Source: Microbacterium sp. SMR1
Lineage (GTDB): Bacteria > Actinomycetota > Actinomycetes > Actinomycetales > Microbacteriaceae
Length of the DNA stretch: 64,000 nucleotides
Reading direction: 5' to 3'
Assembly: GCF_003289625.1 (NCBI RefSeq)
Contig: NZ_QMBN01000003.1
Location: 402,034 to 466,033, forward strand
Positions within the stretch are counted from its first letter, which is position 1. Every line of letters starts with the position of its first letter. The position numbers and the translations under genes were made by a program. Shown here in pieces: positions 17,660 to 27,100 of the stretch. The notes below the pieces were generated by a model. That model saw only the letters and a program-made list of their open reading frames with translations. It searched no databases and had not been told where the DNA came from.

Positions 17660-18727
17660 GTGAGCCAGTTGTTCAGCCCCCTGACCATCCGAACCGTCGA
17701 GGTGCGCAACCGCCTCTGGGTCGCCCCCATGTGCCAGTACTCGGCCCGGGACGGCATGCCGAACGACTGGCATCACGTCCACCTCGCGCAGTTCGCCTCG
17801 GGCGGCGCCGGACTCGTGATGGCCGAGGCGACCGCGGTCGTGCCCGAGGGACGCATCACCCCCGAAGACACCGGCATCTGGAACGACGAGCAGCGCGACG
17901 CCTGGCGCCCCATCGTGACGGCGATCCACGACCGCGGTGCCGTGGCCGCGATCCAGCTCGCGCACGCGGGCCGCAAGGCGTCGACCTACTCGCCGTTCGC
18001 CGCCGAGCGTGGGACCGTGCCGGAGGCGGAGGGCGGCTGGCAGGCACTCGCCCCCTCGGCCGTCGCCTTCGACGGCTACGCCCGGCCCGACGAGCTCGAG
18101 CGTTCTGAGATCGACGCCCTCGTGACCGCGTTCGCCGATGGGGCACGCCGTTCACGCGAAGCCGGCTTCGACGTGCTCGAGATCCACGCGGCCCACGGCT
18201 ATCTGCTGCACGAGTTCCTGTCGCCGTTGTCGAACCAGCGCACCGATGAGTACGGCGGCTCGCTCGAGAACCGCGCCCGGCTCCTGCTGCTCATCGTCGA
18301 GGCGGTTCGCGCCGCCGCTCCCGACGCCCCGCTGTTCGTGCGCTTCTCGGCGACCGACTGGGCCGAGGGCGGCTGGGATGTCGCCGAGACGGCGACGGTC
18401 TCGGCCTGGGCTCACGAGCGCGGCGCCGACCTCATCGACGTCTCGAGCGGCGGCCTCGTCGCGCACCAGCGCATCACGACGGGCCCCGGCTACCAGGTGC
18501 CGTTCGCTCGCGAGATCCGCAGGACGACCGGCCTGCCGGTCAGCGCGGTCGGCGAGATCACGACCGGCGCGCAGGCCGAGGAGATCCTCGCCGCCGAGGA
18601 CGCCGACGCGATCATGGCCGGCCGCGAGTGGCTGCGCGACCCCCACTTCGGGCTCCGCGCGGCCGACGAGCTGGGCGAGGACGCCTCGGTCTGGCCGCCG
18701 CAGTACGTCCGCGCGCGGCGTCGCTGA
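17660..18727 (+). CDS. NADH:flavin oxidoreductase, Old Yellow Enzyme (YqjM type)
   Basis: FMN-dependent ene-reductase, 355 aa, TIM barrel. YqjM-class features are visible: the early APMCQYSA, HLAQFASGGAGLVM, the substrate-binding His pair in EIHAAHGYLLHEFLSPLSNQRTDEYGGSLENR, and GREWLRDPHF near the C-terminus for phosphate binding. The GTG at 17660 is preceded by AAGGAG with a 7-nt spacer, giving MSQLFSPLTIRTVEVRNRLW. The physiological substrate is not evident; relatives reduce activated alkenes and can respond to oxidative or electrophile stress. Confidence 0.93.
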   Translation: MSQLFSPLTIRTVEVRNRLWVAPMCQYSARDGMPNDWHHVHLAQFASGGAGLVMAEATAVVPEGRITPEDTGIWNDEQRDAWRPIVTAIHDRGAVAAIQLAHAGRKASTYSPFAAERGTVPEAEGGWQALAPSAVAFDGYARPDELERSEIDALVTAFADGARRSREAGFDVLEIHAAHGYLLHEFLSPLSNQRTDEYGGSLENRARLLLLIVEAVRAAAPDAPLFVRFSATDWAEGGWDVAETATVSAWAHERGADLIDVSSGGLVAHQRITTGPGYQVPFAREIRRTTGLPVSAVGEITTGAQAEEILAAEDADAIMAGREWLRDPHFGLRAADELGEDASVWPPQYVRARRR

Positions 18728-18751
18728 GCGAGCGTCGTCACCCGGCCAGGC

Positions 18752-19810
18752 TCAGGCCCAGCGAGGTGCGCGGCGCGTGGCGTCGTGCACCTCGCCGATG
18801 AGCTCCTCGATGATGTCCTCGAGAAAGAGCACCGCGGTCGTCCGCCCCTCGGCATCCCGAACCTGGGCGAGGTGACGGCTCGATCGGCGCATCAGAGCGA
18901 GCGCGTCCTCGAGATCGGTCGTCTCGGCGACCGGCACCATGAGATGGATGCGCTTGGACTTGATCGGACGCGATGCCGCGCCGTCGGCATCCTCTGCCTC
19001 CCGCAGCACGTCCTTGAGGTGCACGTACCCGACCGGCTGATCGGTGTCATCGACGATGACGTAGCGCGAGAAGCCGTGCCGCGCGACGGCGCGCTCGACG
19101 TCCTCGGGGGTCGCGGTCTCGGGCAGCGTGACCAGTTCGCCGAACGGCACGGCGACATCCGCCGCCTTCTTGTCGGTGAACTCCACGACGGCCGCGACCG
19201 TTCCCGATGCATCGTCGAGCACGCCCTCGATGCGGGACGTCGCAACGATGGTCGCGACCTCGTCGAGCGTGTAGGTCGAGGTCGCCTCGTCCTTCGGTTC
19301 GACCCGGAACAGGCGCACCGCATGGTTGGCGATCCAGTTCAGGGCCACGATGATCGGGTAGAAGAGCCGCGAGACCCAGCGCAGGGGCGTGGCCAGCAGC
19401 AGCACGGCACGGTCGGGCAGCGAGAAGGCCAGGTTCTTCGGAACCATCTCGCCGAACACGACGTGCAAGTACGACACGACGATGAGCGCCACGGCGAAGG
19501 CGACGACATCGACGACGGCCTCGCCCCACCCGGTGAGCCCGAGCGGCACGGCCAGCAGGTGGTGGATCGCCGGCTCGGAGACGTTCAGGATCACCAGCGA
19601 GCAGATCGTGATGCCCAGCTGGCACGTCGCGAGCATGAGGGTCGCGTGCTCCATCGCCCACAGCGCGGTCTTCGCCGAGCGCGACCCCTTGTCGGCGAGG
19701 GGCTCGATCTGCGATCGGCGCGCGGAGATGACGGCGAACTCGCTCGCGACGAAGAACGCGTTGAAGGCCAGCAGCACGACGAGCCAGGCCAGTCCCGCCC
19801 AGTCGTTCAT
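18752..19810 (-). CDS. CNNM/CorC family membrane protein, short form
   Basis: 352 aa. N-terminal DUF21 (CNNM) transmembrane domain, about residues 1-190, with the family strings FVASEFAVISARRSQIEPLAD and VFGEMVPKNLAFSLPDRA. A CBS-pair (Bateman) domain follows at about 210-335 (TPEDVERAVARHGFSRYVIVDD...GYVHLKDVL). It ends right after the CBS pair, so the CorC_HlyC domain seen in its upstream neighbour is missing. Members are implicated in Mg2+ or Co2+ transport. Start overlaps the neighbour's stop (ATGA), so the two probably work as a pair. Confidence 0.9.
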   Translation of the reverse strand: MNDWAGLAWLVVLLAFNAFFVASEFAVISARRSQIEPLADKGSRSAKTALWAMEHATLMLATCQLGITICSLVILNVSEPAIHHLLAVPLGLTGWGEAVVDVVAFAVALIVVSYLHVVFGEMVPKNLAFSLPDRAVLLLATPLRWVSRLFYPIIVALNWIANHAVRLFRVEPKDEATSTYTLDEVATIVATSRIEGVLDDASGTVAAVVEFTDKKAADVAVPFGELVTLPETATPEDVERAVARHGFSRYVIVDDTDQPVGYVHLKDVLREAEDADGAASRPIKSKRIHLMVPVAETTDLEDALALMRRSSRHLAQVRDAEGRTTAVLFLEDIIEELIGEVHDATRRAPRWA

Positions 19811-21174
19811 CGACGATCACCGTCCTCGCGGCGCGGCGCCGGTCGCATCGGCTCGACCGGGGACGCGGTCGGTGCCTCCTCGGGCACCGGGGTGGGCTCG
19901 AAACGCACGCGGTCGACCCGCCTGCCGTCCATCCGCTGCACGGTGAGCGTGCCGTCCTCGATCTCGACGGTGTCGCCGACGACCGGGATGCGCTCCAGCA
20001 CACTCATCACGAACCCTCCGACGGTGTCGTAGACGTCGCCCTCGGGAACCCGGATGCCGGTGCGGTCGAGCACCTCGTCGGGACGCAGCTCCGCGGGGAA
20101 GACGATGCCGCCGGCGACCCTCAGCACCCCGGCGCGGTTGCGATCGTGCTCGTCGAGCACCTCGCCGACGATCTCCTCCACGAGATCCTCGAGCGTCACG
20201 ACACCGGCGGTGCCGCCGTACTCGTCCACGACGATGGCCATCTGATACCCCCGGGCGCGCAGTTCGCTGAGCACGGCGTCGAGGTGCACGGCCTCGGGCA
20301 CCCGCAGCGGCTCCTCCGCGATGGCGGCGGCGGGGACGTCTGCGCGGCGCTCGCGCGGGACGCTGACCGCCTGCTTGACGTGGACGATTCCGGTGATGTC
20401 GTCCATCGAGTCACCGAAAACCGGGAACCGGCTGTGGCCCGTGCGCCGCGCGAGCTGGATGACGTCCTCGACGCTGTCGCCCGCAGCGACCGCGTGCAGG
20501 CTCGGGCGCGGCGTCATGACGTCGGCCGTGGTCAGCCGAGCGAAGGTGAGCGAACGGTCCAGCAGCGATGCGGTGTCCTTCTCGAGCACGCCCGCGCTCG
20601 CGGACCGGCGCACGAGGCTCGACAGCTCCTCCGCCGAACGGGCCCCCGACAGCTCCTCCTTGGGCTCGACGCCCATCGAGCGGAGCACTCCGTTCGCGCT
20701 GCCGTTGAGCACCGTGACGGCCGGCCGGAACACGGTCGTGAAGAGGGTCTGGAACGGGATGACGAGCTTCGCCGTCTGACGAGGGATCGCCAGAGCGAAG
20801 TTCTTCGGGACGAGCTCGCCGAGGATCATCGAGAAGATCGTCGCGATCGACACGCCCACGACGGCGGCGACGGGCCGCGACACGGTCTCGGCCCAGCCCC
20901 ACGCCTCGAAGACCGGCGACAGCAGGTTCGAGATCGCCGGCTCCATCGTGTAACCGGTGAGCAGCGTCGTCAGCGTGATGCCGAGCTGCGCGCTCGACAG
21001 ATGCGTCGAGGTGATCCGCAGCGCCGCGATCGTCATCGAGAGGCGCGATTCGCCCGCCGCCTGGCGGGCCTCGAGGTCCGCGCGATCGAGATTGACGAGC
21101 GCGAACTCACTCGCGACGAACAGACCGGTGCCGACGGTCAGCAGGAGCCCCACGCCCAGCATGATGAAATCCAT
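19807..21174 (-). CDS. CNNM/CorC (hemolysin) family membrane protein, full length
   Basis: 455 aa. DUF21 domain at about 1-190 ([39 protein letters not shown]), CBS pair at about 215-335 ([18 protein letters not shown]...GIVHVKQAV), and a C-terminal CorC_HlyC transporter-associated domain ([42 protein letters not shown]). The acidic segment [28 protein letters not shown] ends the CBS part and is diagnostic. Likely regulates or carries divalent metal ions. First gene of a two-gene operon; a TAAGAT -10-like hexamer lies about 75 bp upstream. Confidence 0.92.
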   Translation of the reverse strand: MDFIMLGVGLLLTVGTGLFVASEFALVNLDRADLEARQAAGESRLSMTIAALRITSTHLSSAQLGITLTTLLTGYTMEPAISNLLSPVFEAWGWAETVSRPVAAVVGVSIATIFSMILGELVPKNFALAIPRQTAKLVIPFQTLFTTVFRPAVTVLNGSANGVLRSMGVEPKEELSGARSAEELSSLVRRSASAGVLEKDTASLLDRSLTFARLTTADVMTPRPSLHAVAAGDSVEDVIQLARRTGHSRFPVFGDSMDDITGIVHVKQAVSVPRERRADVPAAAIAEEPLRVPEAVHLDAVLSELRARGYQMAIVVDEYGGTAGVVTLEDLVEEIVGEVLDEHDRNRAGVLRVAGGIVFPAELRPDEVLDRTGIRVPEGDVYDTVGGFVMSVLERIPVVGDTVEIEDGTLTVQRMDGRRVDRVRFEPTPVPEEAPTASPVEPMRPAPRREDGDRR

Positions 21175-21249
21175 CAGGCGTCACCCCCGATCGGTCGGGG
21201 TCGGCGGGGCGAGGGTCGGCAACTAGGAGGGTCGTCCATCGTGCGCCCG

Positions 21250-21255
21250 ATCTTA
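21250..21255 (-). promoter_or_regulatory. Possible -10 element of the CNNM operon
   Basis: Minus-strand TAAGAT about 75 bp before the ATG at 21174; would give a leadered transcript. No clear -35 was found. Confidence 0.3.
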
Positions 21256-21432
21256 CGCCTGTCCTCCGCTCGCTTGGGTCGCACTTCCGAGCGTCAGGCG
21301 CGGTTCGAGCCGCGCTTGACCTCGAGAACTGCGCTTCACATCGGTTCCTCCCCCGGTCGCCTCGGGATGCCGGAGTGCACGGGGACGGATGCCGCGGGCT
21401 CGGCGCGCGACCTGCCGGAGCACGCTTTCCGC

Positions 21433-22386
21433 ATGAGCTGGGTGATCCGACCACCGCTGGACGTCGTCTTCCGCCGACGCGAGGCGGATGAGGCCACCGC
21501 GCGGCTCCTCGATCGAGCCCGCCGAACCGGGGCCGCGTCTCCCATCGCACGGGGGTCGTATGCCGCGTCCGAGGCTTGGGCGACGCTGAACCCGAGCGAC
21601 GCCCACGCGCAACGCGTGTGGGAGGCTGCGGCTCGCCTGCGACCCGGCACGGTCTTCTCGCATCACGCGGCCGCTGCGGTACTCGGAATCGATCTGATCG
21701 ACGCGTGGCCTCGAGCGATCGACGTGACCACTGCCACCTCTGCGGGGTCGTCCGGCGTCATCCGCCGCCATCATCGTCCGCTGGAGAGGGACGAGGTGAT
21801 GCCGTGGGGGGAACATTTCCTGACCACGCCCGCGCGCACGGTCGTCGACCTCGCCTCGGTTCTGCCCTTCGTCGGCGGCGTGGTCGCCGCGGACCAGGCA
21901 CTGTGGCAGCGGCGCCCGAGCGGCGCGCTCTGCACCCGACACGAGCTGGAAGCGGCGGCATCCCGATACCGCGGGCGGGCGCATGCCCGCGTCGCGGCCG
22001 TGAGCACGTTCGCCACCGGTCTCTCCGACAGCGTTCGCGAATCGGAGAGCCGCGTTCTGATCGACCGGCTGGGTTTTCCCACACCGACACTGCAGCAGCG
22101 CTTCGTCCTGCCCGACGGACGCGACGCGTTCGCCGACTTCTGGTGGCCCGACCACGACCACATCGGCGAGTTCGACGGCACCGGCAAGTATCTCGACCCG
22201 GTGATGCGGCGGGGCCGCACCCCCGAGCAAGCGCTCATCGCCGAGAAGGATCGGGGCGACGCGCTGCGGCGCCAGGTTCGGGCGCTCTCACGGTGGCGCG
22301 CCCCGCACCTCCGCAGCCCCCGGCTGTTGTACGACATCCTGCGCACCGACGGGCTCCCCTCCACCCGTCCTCGCCCCGGGCGGTGA
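21433..22386 (+). CDS. AbiEi-like / DUF559-containing protein
   Basis: 317 aa. The N-terminal half resembles the winged-helix AbiEi antitoxin-like proteins common in actinobacteria (GTVFSHHAAAAVLGIDLIDAWPRAIDVTT..., then HHRPLERDEVMPWGEHFLTTPARTVVDLA). The C-terminal half has a restriction-nuclease-like core (ADFWWPDHDHIGEFDGTGKYLDPV...EKDRGDALRRQVRALSRW) with the Asp/Glu/Lys expected of a DUF559/Vsr-type fold. No toxin (AbiEii) gene is adjacent, so this is not a recognisable toxin-antitoxin pair. Start uncertain: ATG 21433 gives MSWVIRPPLDVVF; ATG 21367 is also in frame. Confidence 0.7.
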   Translation: MSWVIRPPLDVVFRRREADEATARLLDRARRTGAASPIARGSYAASEAWATLNPSDAHAQRVWEAAARLRPGTVFSHHAAAAVLGIDLIDAWPRAIDVTTATSAGSSGVIRRHHRPLERDEVMPWGEHFLTTPARTVVDLASVLPFVGGVVAADQALWQRRPSGALCTRHELEAAASRYRGRAHARVAAVSTFATGLSDSVRESESRVLIDRLGFPTPTLQQRFVLPDGRDAFADFWWPDHDHIGEFDGTGKYLDPVMRRGRTPEQALIAEKDRGDALRRQVRALSRWRAPHLRSPRLLYDILRTDGLPSTRPRPGR

Positions 22387-22503
22387 CCCACACGCCGCGG
22401 CGGCCTTGCCATCGGGCGCACTTTCGGTCATCGGTCGCAGTATGAACCGCGTGCTATCTGGCGAACTGCGCCCAAAGCACAGTCGACGCGTGGGCGGCGA
22501 GCT

Positions 22504-23961
22504 CTACCAGCTGACGGGAAGCGCCTTGCCCTCTTCGTAGCCGGCGGCCGACTGGAGGCCGACCGTCGCGCGCTCATGGAACTCTGCCACCGTCGCGGCT
22601 CCCGCGTAGGTGAACGACGAGCGCACACCCGAAGTGATCATGTCGAGCAGATCCTCGACGCCCGGGCGCAGCGGGTCGAGGTAGATCCGCGACGACGAGA
22701 TGCCCTCGGCGAACAACTCCTTGCGGGCTCGCTCGTAGGCGTCGAGGCGCCCGAACCGGCCGACGACGGCCTTCGTCGAAGCCATGCCCCACGACTCCTT
22801 GAACGCACGCCCCTCGTCGTCGAGCTGGACCTCGCCGGGCGACTCGATCGTGCCCGCGAACCAGGAGCCGATCATGACGGACGCCGCGCCCGCGGCGAGC
22901 GCAAGCGCCACGTCCCGGGGATAGCGGACTCCCCCGTCGGCCCAGACGTGCGCCCCGCGCTCCGCCGCCGCCTGCGCGGTCTCGAGCACGGCGGAGAACT
23001 GCGGCCGCCCGACGGCCGTCATCATGCGCGTCGTGCACATCGCGCCCGGGCCGACGCCGACCTTGAGGATCGTGGCTCCCGCCTCGACGAGGTCTGCGAC
23101 GCCGTCAGCCGTGACGATGTTCCCCGCGACGATCGGCAGACCGAGATCGAGCGCCGCGACCTCGCGCAGCGCGCGCAGCATCCCCTCCTGGTGCCCGTGG
23201 GCGGTGTCGACGACGAGCACATCGACGCCCGCGGCGGCGAGCGCCCGCGCCTTGGCCGCCGCGTCGCCGTTGATCCCGATCGCTGCCGCGACGATGAGAC
23301 GCCCGTCGCCGTCGACGGCCGGGCGGTAGATCGCGGTGCGCAGCGCACTGCGACGCGACAGCGTGCCGACGAGCGCACCCTGATGGAGCATCGCGACGAC
23401 CGGTACATCGGCCGCGTCGATGAGGTCGAAGGCGGCGCGAGGACCGGAGACGTCATCGGCGTCGATCGCGGTCGCACGGTCGCGTACGAGGTCGCCCAGG
23501 CGGGCGTCCGGCAGGGCGGTGGCCAGGCGGGCCGCGGGAACGATCCCGGTGATGTCGTCGATACGCAGCGTCGGCGCCGACGGGTCCGCGACCACGATGC
23601 CGTGTCCGTCCAGCGCGGGAAGGATGCGGGATGCCTCGGCGACCGTGGCATCCGGTGAGAGCACGATGGGGGTGTCCCATGCGACCGGCTGGTCCTTGAC
23701 CCACCGGATGGCGGCGTCGAGGTCCTGCAGCGGCATGTCCTGCGGCAGCACGCCGAGTCCGCCGCGGCGGGCGAGCGTGGCGGCCAGACGCGGGCCGGTG
23801 ACGGAGTTCATGTTCGCCGAGACGATCGGCAGCGTGGCCGCCGTGCCGTCGCCGGGGGCGAGGTCGACATCGAGCCGACTCGTGATCGCCGATCGGCGGG
23901 GCACGAGGAAGACGTCGGAGTACGTCAGGTCGACCGTGGGCTCAGCACCGGAGAAACGCAT
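22504..23961 (-). CDS. guaB1: GuaB1 family IMP dehydrogenase-related protein (probable GMP reductase)
   Basis: 485-aa TIM-barrel nucleotide enzyme with a CBS-pair insert (about residues 95-215). The catalytic Cys is in GVGPGAMCTTRMMTAVG and the phosphate loop in AAGAASVMIGSWFAGT. Although often named IMP dehydrogenase, the actinobacterial GuaB1 group has been shown in mycobacteria to be a GMP reductase acting in purine salvage. The ATG at 23961 (MRFSGAEPTVDLTYSDVFLVPRRS) is preferred: TAGCGT lies 7 nt upstream, and the longer frame to 24063 has no family-like sequence. Confidence 0.9.
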   Translation of the reverse strand: MRFSGAEPTVDLTYSDVFLVPRRSAITSRLDVDLAPGDGTAATLPIVSANMNSVTGPRLAATLARRGGLGVLPQDMPLQDLDAAIRWVKDQPVAWDTPIVLSPDATVAEASRILPALDGHGIVVADPSAPTLRIDDITGIVPAARLATALPDARLGDLVRDRATAIDADDVSGPRAAFDLIDAADVPVVAMLHQGALVGTLSRRSALRTAIYRPAVDGDGRLIVAAAIGINGDAAAKARALAAAGVDVLVVDTAHGHQEGMLRALREVAALDLGLPIVAGNIVTADGVADLVEAGATILKVGVGPGAMCTTRMMTAVGRPQFSAVLETAQAAAERGAHVWADGGVRYPRDVALALAAGAASVMIGSWFAGTIESPGEVQLDDEGRAFKESWGMASTKAVVGRFGRLDAYERARKELFAEGISSSRIYLDPLRPGVEDLLDMITSGVRSSFTYAGAATVAEFHERATVGLQSAAGYEEGKALPVSW

Positions 23962-24082
23962 GCTCCATACGCTACGCCGCGGACCCGACAGACAGCCGGG
24001 CGTGCGGCGAGAGGGCCGGGCGGGCTCCATCACGATGCGATACCACGGGTGTCGCCGCGGCATCCGGCCGGTTGATCTGGGC

Positions 24083-24088
24083 TACCCT
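24083..24088 (+). promoter_or_regulatory. Possible -10 element of kgd
   Basis: TACCCT about 72 bp before the GTG of kgd, followed by a small GC hairpin (24105-24120, CGGCGG/CCGCCG). No convincing -35. Confidence 0.3.
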
Positions 24089-24159
24089 AGGAGACTGTGC
24101 GCGGCGGCGGACGACCGCCGTGAGAACCGATCTTCACCGATGAAAGCAGGCGATCTGCC

Positions 24160-27100
24160 GTGTCCAGCCAGGCGACCGGAATCGGAACCTCGAACGACGG
24201 CGAGTTCGGGGCGAACGAATGGCTCGTCGCGGAACTGTACGAACAGTTCCGCGAAGACAAGAACTCGGTGGACAAGGAGTGGTGGCCGACGCTCGAGGCC
24301 TACGCCGCTCACGTGAACGGCGGCGCTTCCCAGCCCGCCGGGTCCGCCCCGGCGCAGCCCGCCGGCACCGCTCCCGCGCAACCCGCCCCCGCGCAGCCCG
24401 CGGCGGCGTCGCACCCCGTGACGGCCCCCGTGCCGACGGTCGGCTCGCAGCCGGTCGCTCGCACGACGGCTCGGCCCGCCGCCGCGCAGCCGGTGCCCGC
24501 GCAGGCCCCGACGACCCCCGCCGCCGAGGTCGAGCAGCGCGAGGATGTCGTCACCCCGCTGCGCGGCATGCCGAAGACCCTCGCGGCGAACATGGACGAC
24601 TCGCTCACGGTGCCCACCGCGACGAGTGTGCGCACCATCCCCGCCAAGCTGATGATCGACAACCGCATCGTCATCAACAACCACATGTCGCGCACGCGCG
24701 GCGGCAAGATCAGCTTCACCCACCTCATCGGCTGGGCGCTCATCCAGGCGCTCAAGGCCTTCCCGAGCCAGAACGTCTCGTACGCAGAGGTCGACGGCAA
24801 GCCGTCGGTCATCGCGCACGCGCACGTCGGCCTCGGCATCGCGATCGACCTCCCCAAGCCCGACGGCACGCGCGCGCTCATGGTGCCGAGCATCAAGCGC
24901 GCCGAGTCGCTCAGCTTCGGCGAGTACCTGGCCGCCTACGAAGACCTGGTCAGCCGCGCTCGCAAGAACAAGCTCACCGCTGCCGACTTCCAGGGCACGA
25001 CGATCTCGCTGACCAACCCCGGCGGCATCGGCACGGTGCACTCGGTTCCGCGACTCATGCGCGGCCAGGGAAGCATCATCGGCGCCGGCGCGCTCGACTA
25101 CCCGGCCGAGTTCCAGGGCTCGAGCGAGAAGACGCTCGTCAACCTCGGCATCGGCAAGACCATCACTCTCACCAGCACCTACGACCACCGGGTCATCCAG
25201 GGTGCCGGCTCGGGCGAGTTCCTCAAGACCGTCCACGAGCTGCTGATCGGCAAGAACGGCTTCTACGACGAGATCTTCGCCGCCCTGCGCATCCCCTACG
25301 CGCCCATCCAGTGGTCGACCGACATCAACGTCGACCTCGCCGAGCGCGTCGACAAGACGGCCCGCGTGCAGGAGCTCATCAACTCGTACCGGGTGCGCGG
25401 CCACCTCATGGCCGACATCGACCCGCTCGAGTACCGCCAGCGCACGCACCCCGACCTCGAGATCGAGCAGCACGGCTTGACCTTCTGGGACCTCGACCGC
25501 GAGTTCGTCACCGGCGGGTTCGGCAGCAAGCGCGTCATGAAGCTCCGCGAGATCCTCGGCGTTCTGCGCGACTCGTACTGCCGCACGATCGGCATCGAGT
25601 ACATGCACATCCAGGATCCCGACCAGCGCAAGTGGTTCCAGGACAACGTCGAGGTCAAGTACCAGAAGCCCGGCCACGACGAGCAGCTCCGCATCCTCGG
25701 CAAGCTGAACCAGGCCGAGGCATTCGAGACCTTCCTGCAGACGAAGTTTGTGGGGCAGAAGCGGTTCAGCCTCGAGGGCGGCGAGTCGCTGATCCCGCTG
25801 CTCGACGAGGTGCTCCAGGGCGCGGCGCGCACCGGGCTCGAGGGCGCCGCCATCGGCATGGCCCACCGCGGCCGCCTCAACGTCCTGACCAACATCGCCG
25901 GCAAGACCTACGGCCAGGTCTTCCGCGAGTTCGAGGGCTCCGTCGCGATCGGTTCGAAGAGCGGCTCGGGCGACGTGAAGTACCACCTCGGCACCGAGGG
26001 CACCTTCGTCGGCGATGAGGGCGACGAACTGCCGGTGTACCTCGCCGCGAACCCGTCGCACCTCGAGACCGTCGACGGCGTTCTCGAGGGCATCGTGCGC
26101 GCCAAGCAGGACCGCGGCCCGATCGGCTCGTTCTCGTGGCTGCCGATCCTCGTCCACGGCGACGCCGCGTTCGCCGGTCAGGGCGTCGTCGTCGAGACGC
26201 TGCAGATGTCGCAGCTGCGCGGGTATCGGACCGGCGGCACGGTTCACGTCGTGGTCAACAACCAGGTCGGCTTCACGACGCTCCCCCTCGACGCCCGCAG
26301 CTCGGTCTACGCGACGGACGTGGCCAAGACCATCCAGGCGCCGATCTTCCACGTCAACGGCGACGACCCCGAGGCCGTCGTCCACGTCGCGCAGCTCGCG
26401 TTCCGCTACCGCCAGGAGTTCAAGCGCGACGTCGTGATCGACCTCGTCTGCTACCGCCGTCGCGGTCACAACGAGGGCGACGATCCGTCGATGACCCAGC
26501 CCCTCATGACGAACCTCATCGAGGCCAAGCGCTCGGTCCGCCGGCTCTACACCGAGTCGCTGGTCGGACGCGGCGACATCACCGAGGAAGAGTACGAGCA
26601 GGCCAAGCGCGACTTCCAGGACCGCCTCGAGGTCGCGTTCGCCGAGACGCACGCCGCCGAGACCGGCGCGTCCGGCCCGGTGGGCCTGTCGGGACCGATC
26701 GATCAGGCCGTCGGCGCCCCCGAGACGACGGGTGTCGGTGAAGACGTCATCCATCAGATCGGCGACGCGTTCGTCAACGCCCCCGAGAACTTCACGGTGC
26801 ACGGCAAGCTCAAGCAGCTGCTCGACAAGCGCCACGATATGAGCCGCAACGGCAACATCGACTGGGCGATGGGCGAGCTCTTCGCGTTCGGCTCGCTGCT
26901 CATGGAGGGCACGAACGTCCGCCTCGCCGGTCAGGACGCACGTCGCGGAACGTTCGTGCAGCGTCACGCCGTCCTCCACGACCGCTCGAACGGCCAGGAG
27001 TGGCTGCCGCTCGCGAACCTGTCCGAGAACCAGGGCCGCTTCTACGTCTACGACTCGCTGCTGAGCGAGTACGCGGCCATGGCGTTCGAGTACGGCTATT

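Noticed and set aside
21295..21340. tRNA-like GGTTCGAGCC string
   Set aside because: No acceptor, D or anticodon stems can be built around it.
21433..22386. Type IV toxin-antitoxin system
   Set aside because: The AbiEi-like protein has no AbiEii nucleotidyltransferase toxin beside it.
23962..24063. Longer GuaB1 frame starting at 24063
   Set aside because: The extra N-terminus is not family-like, and a -10 hexamer lies within it just before ATG 23961.
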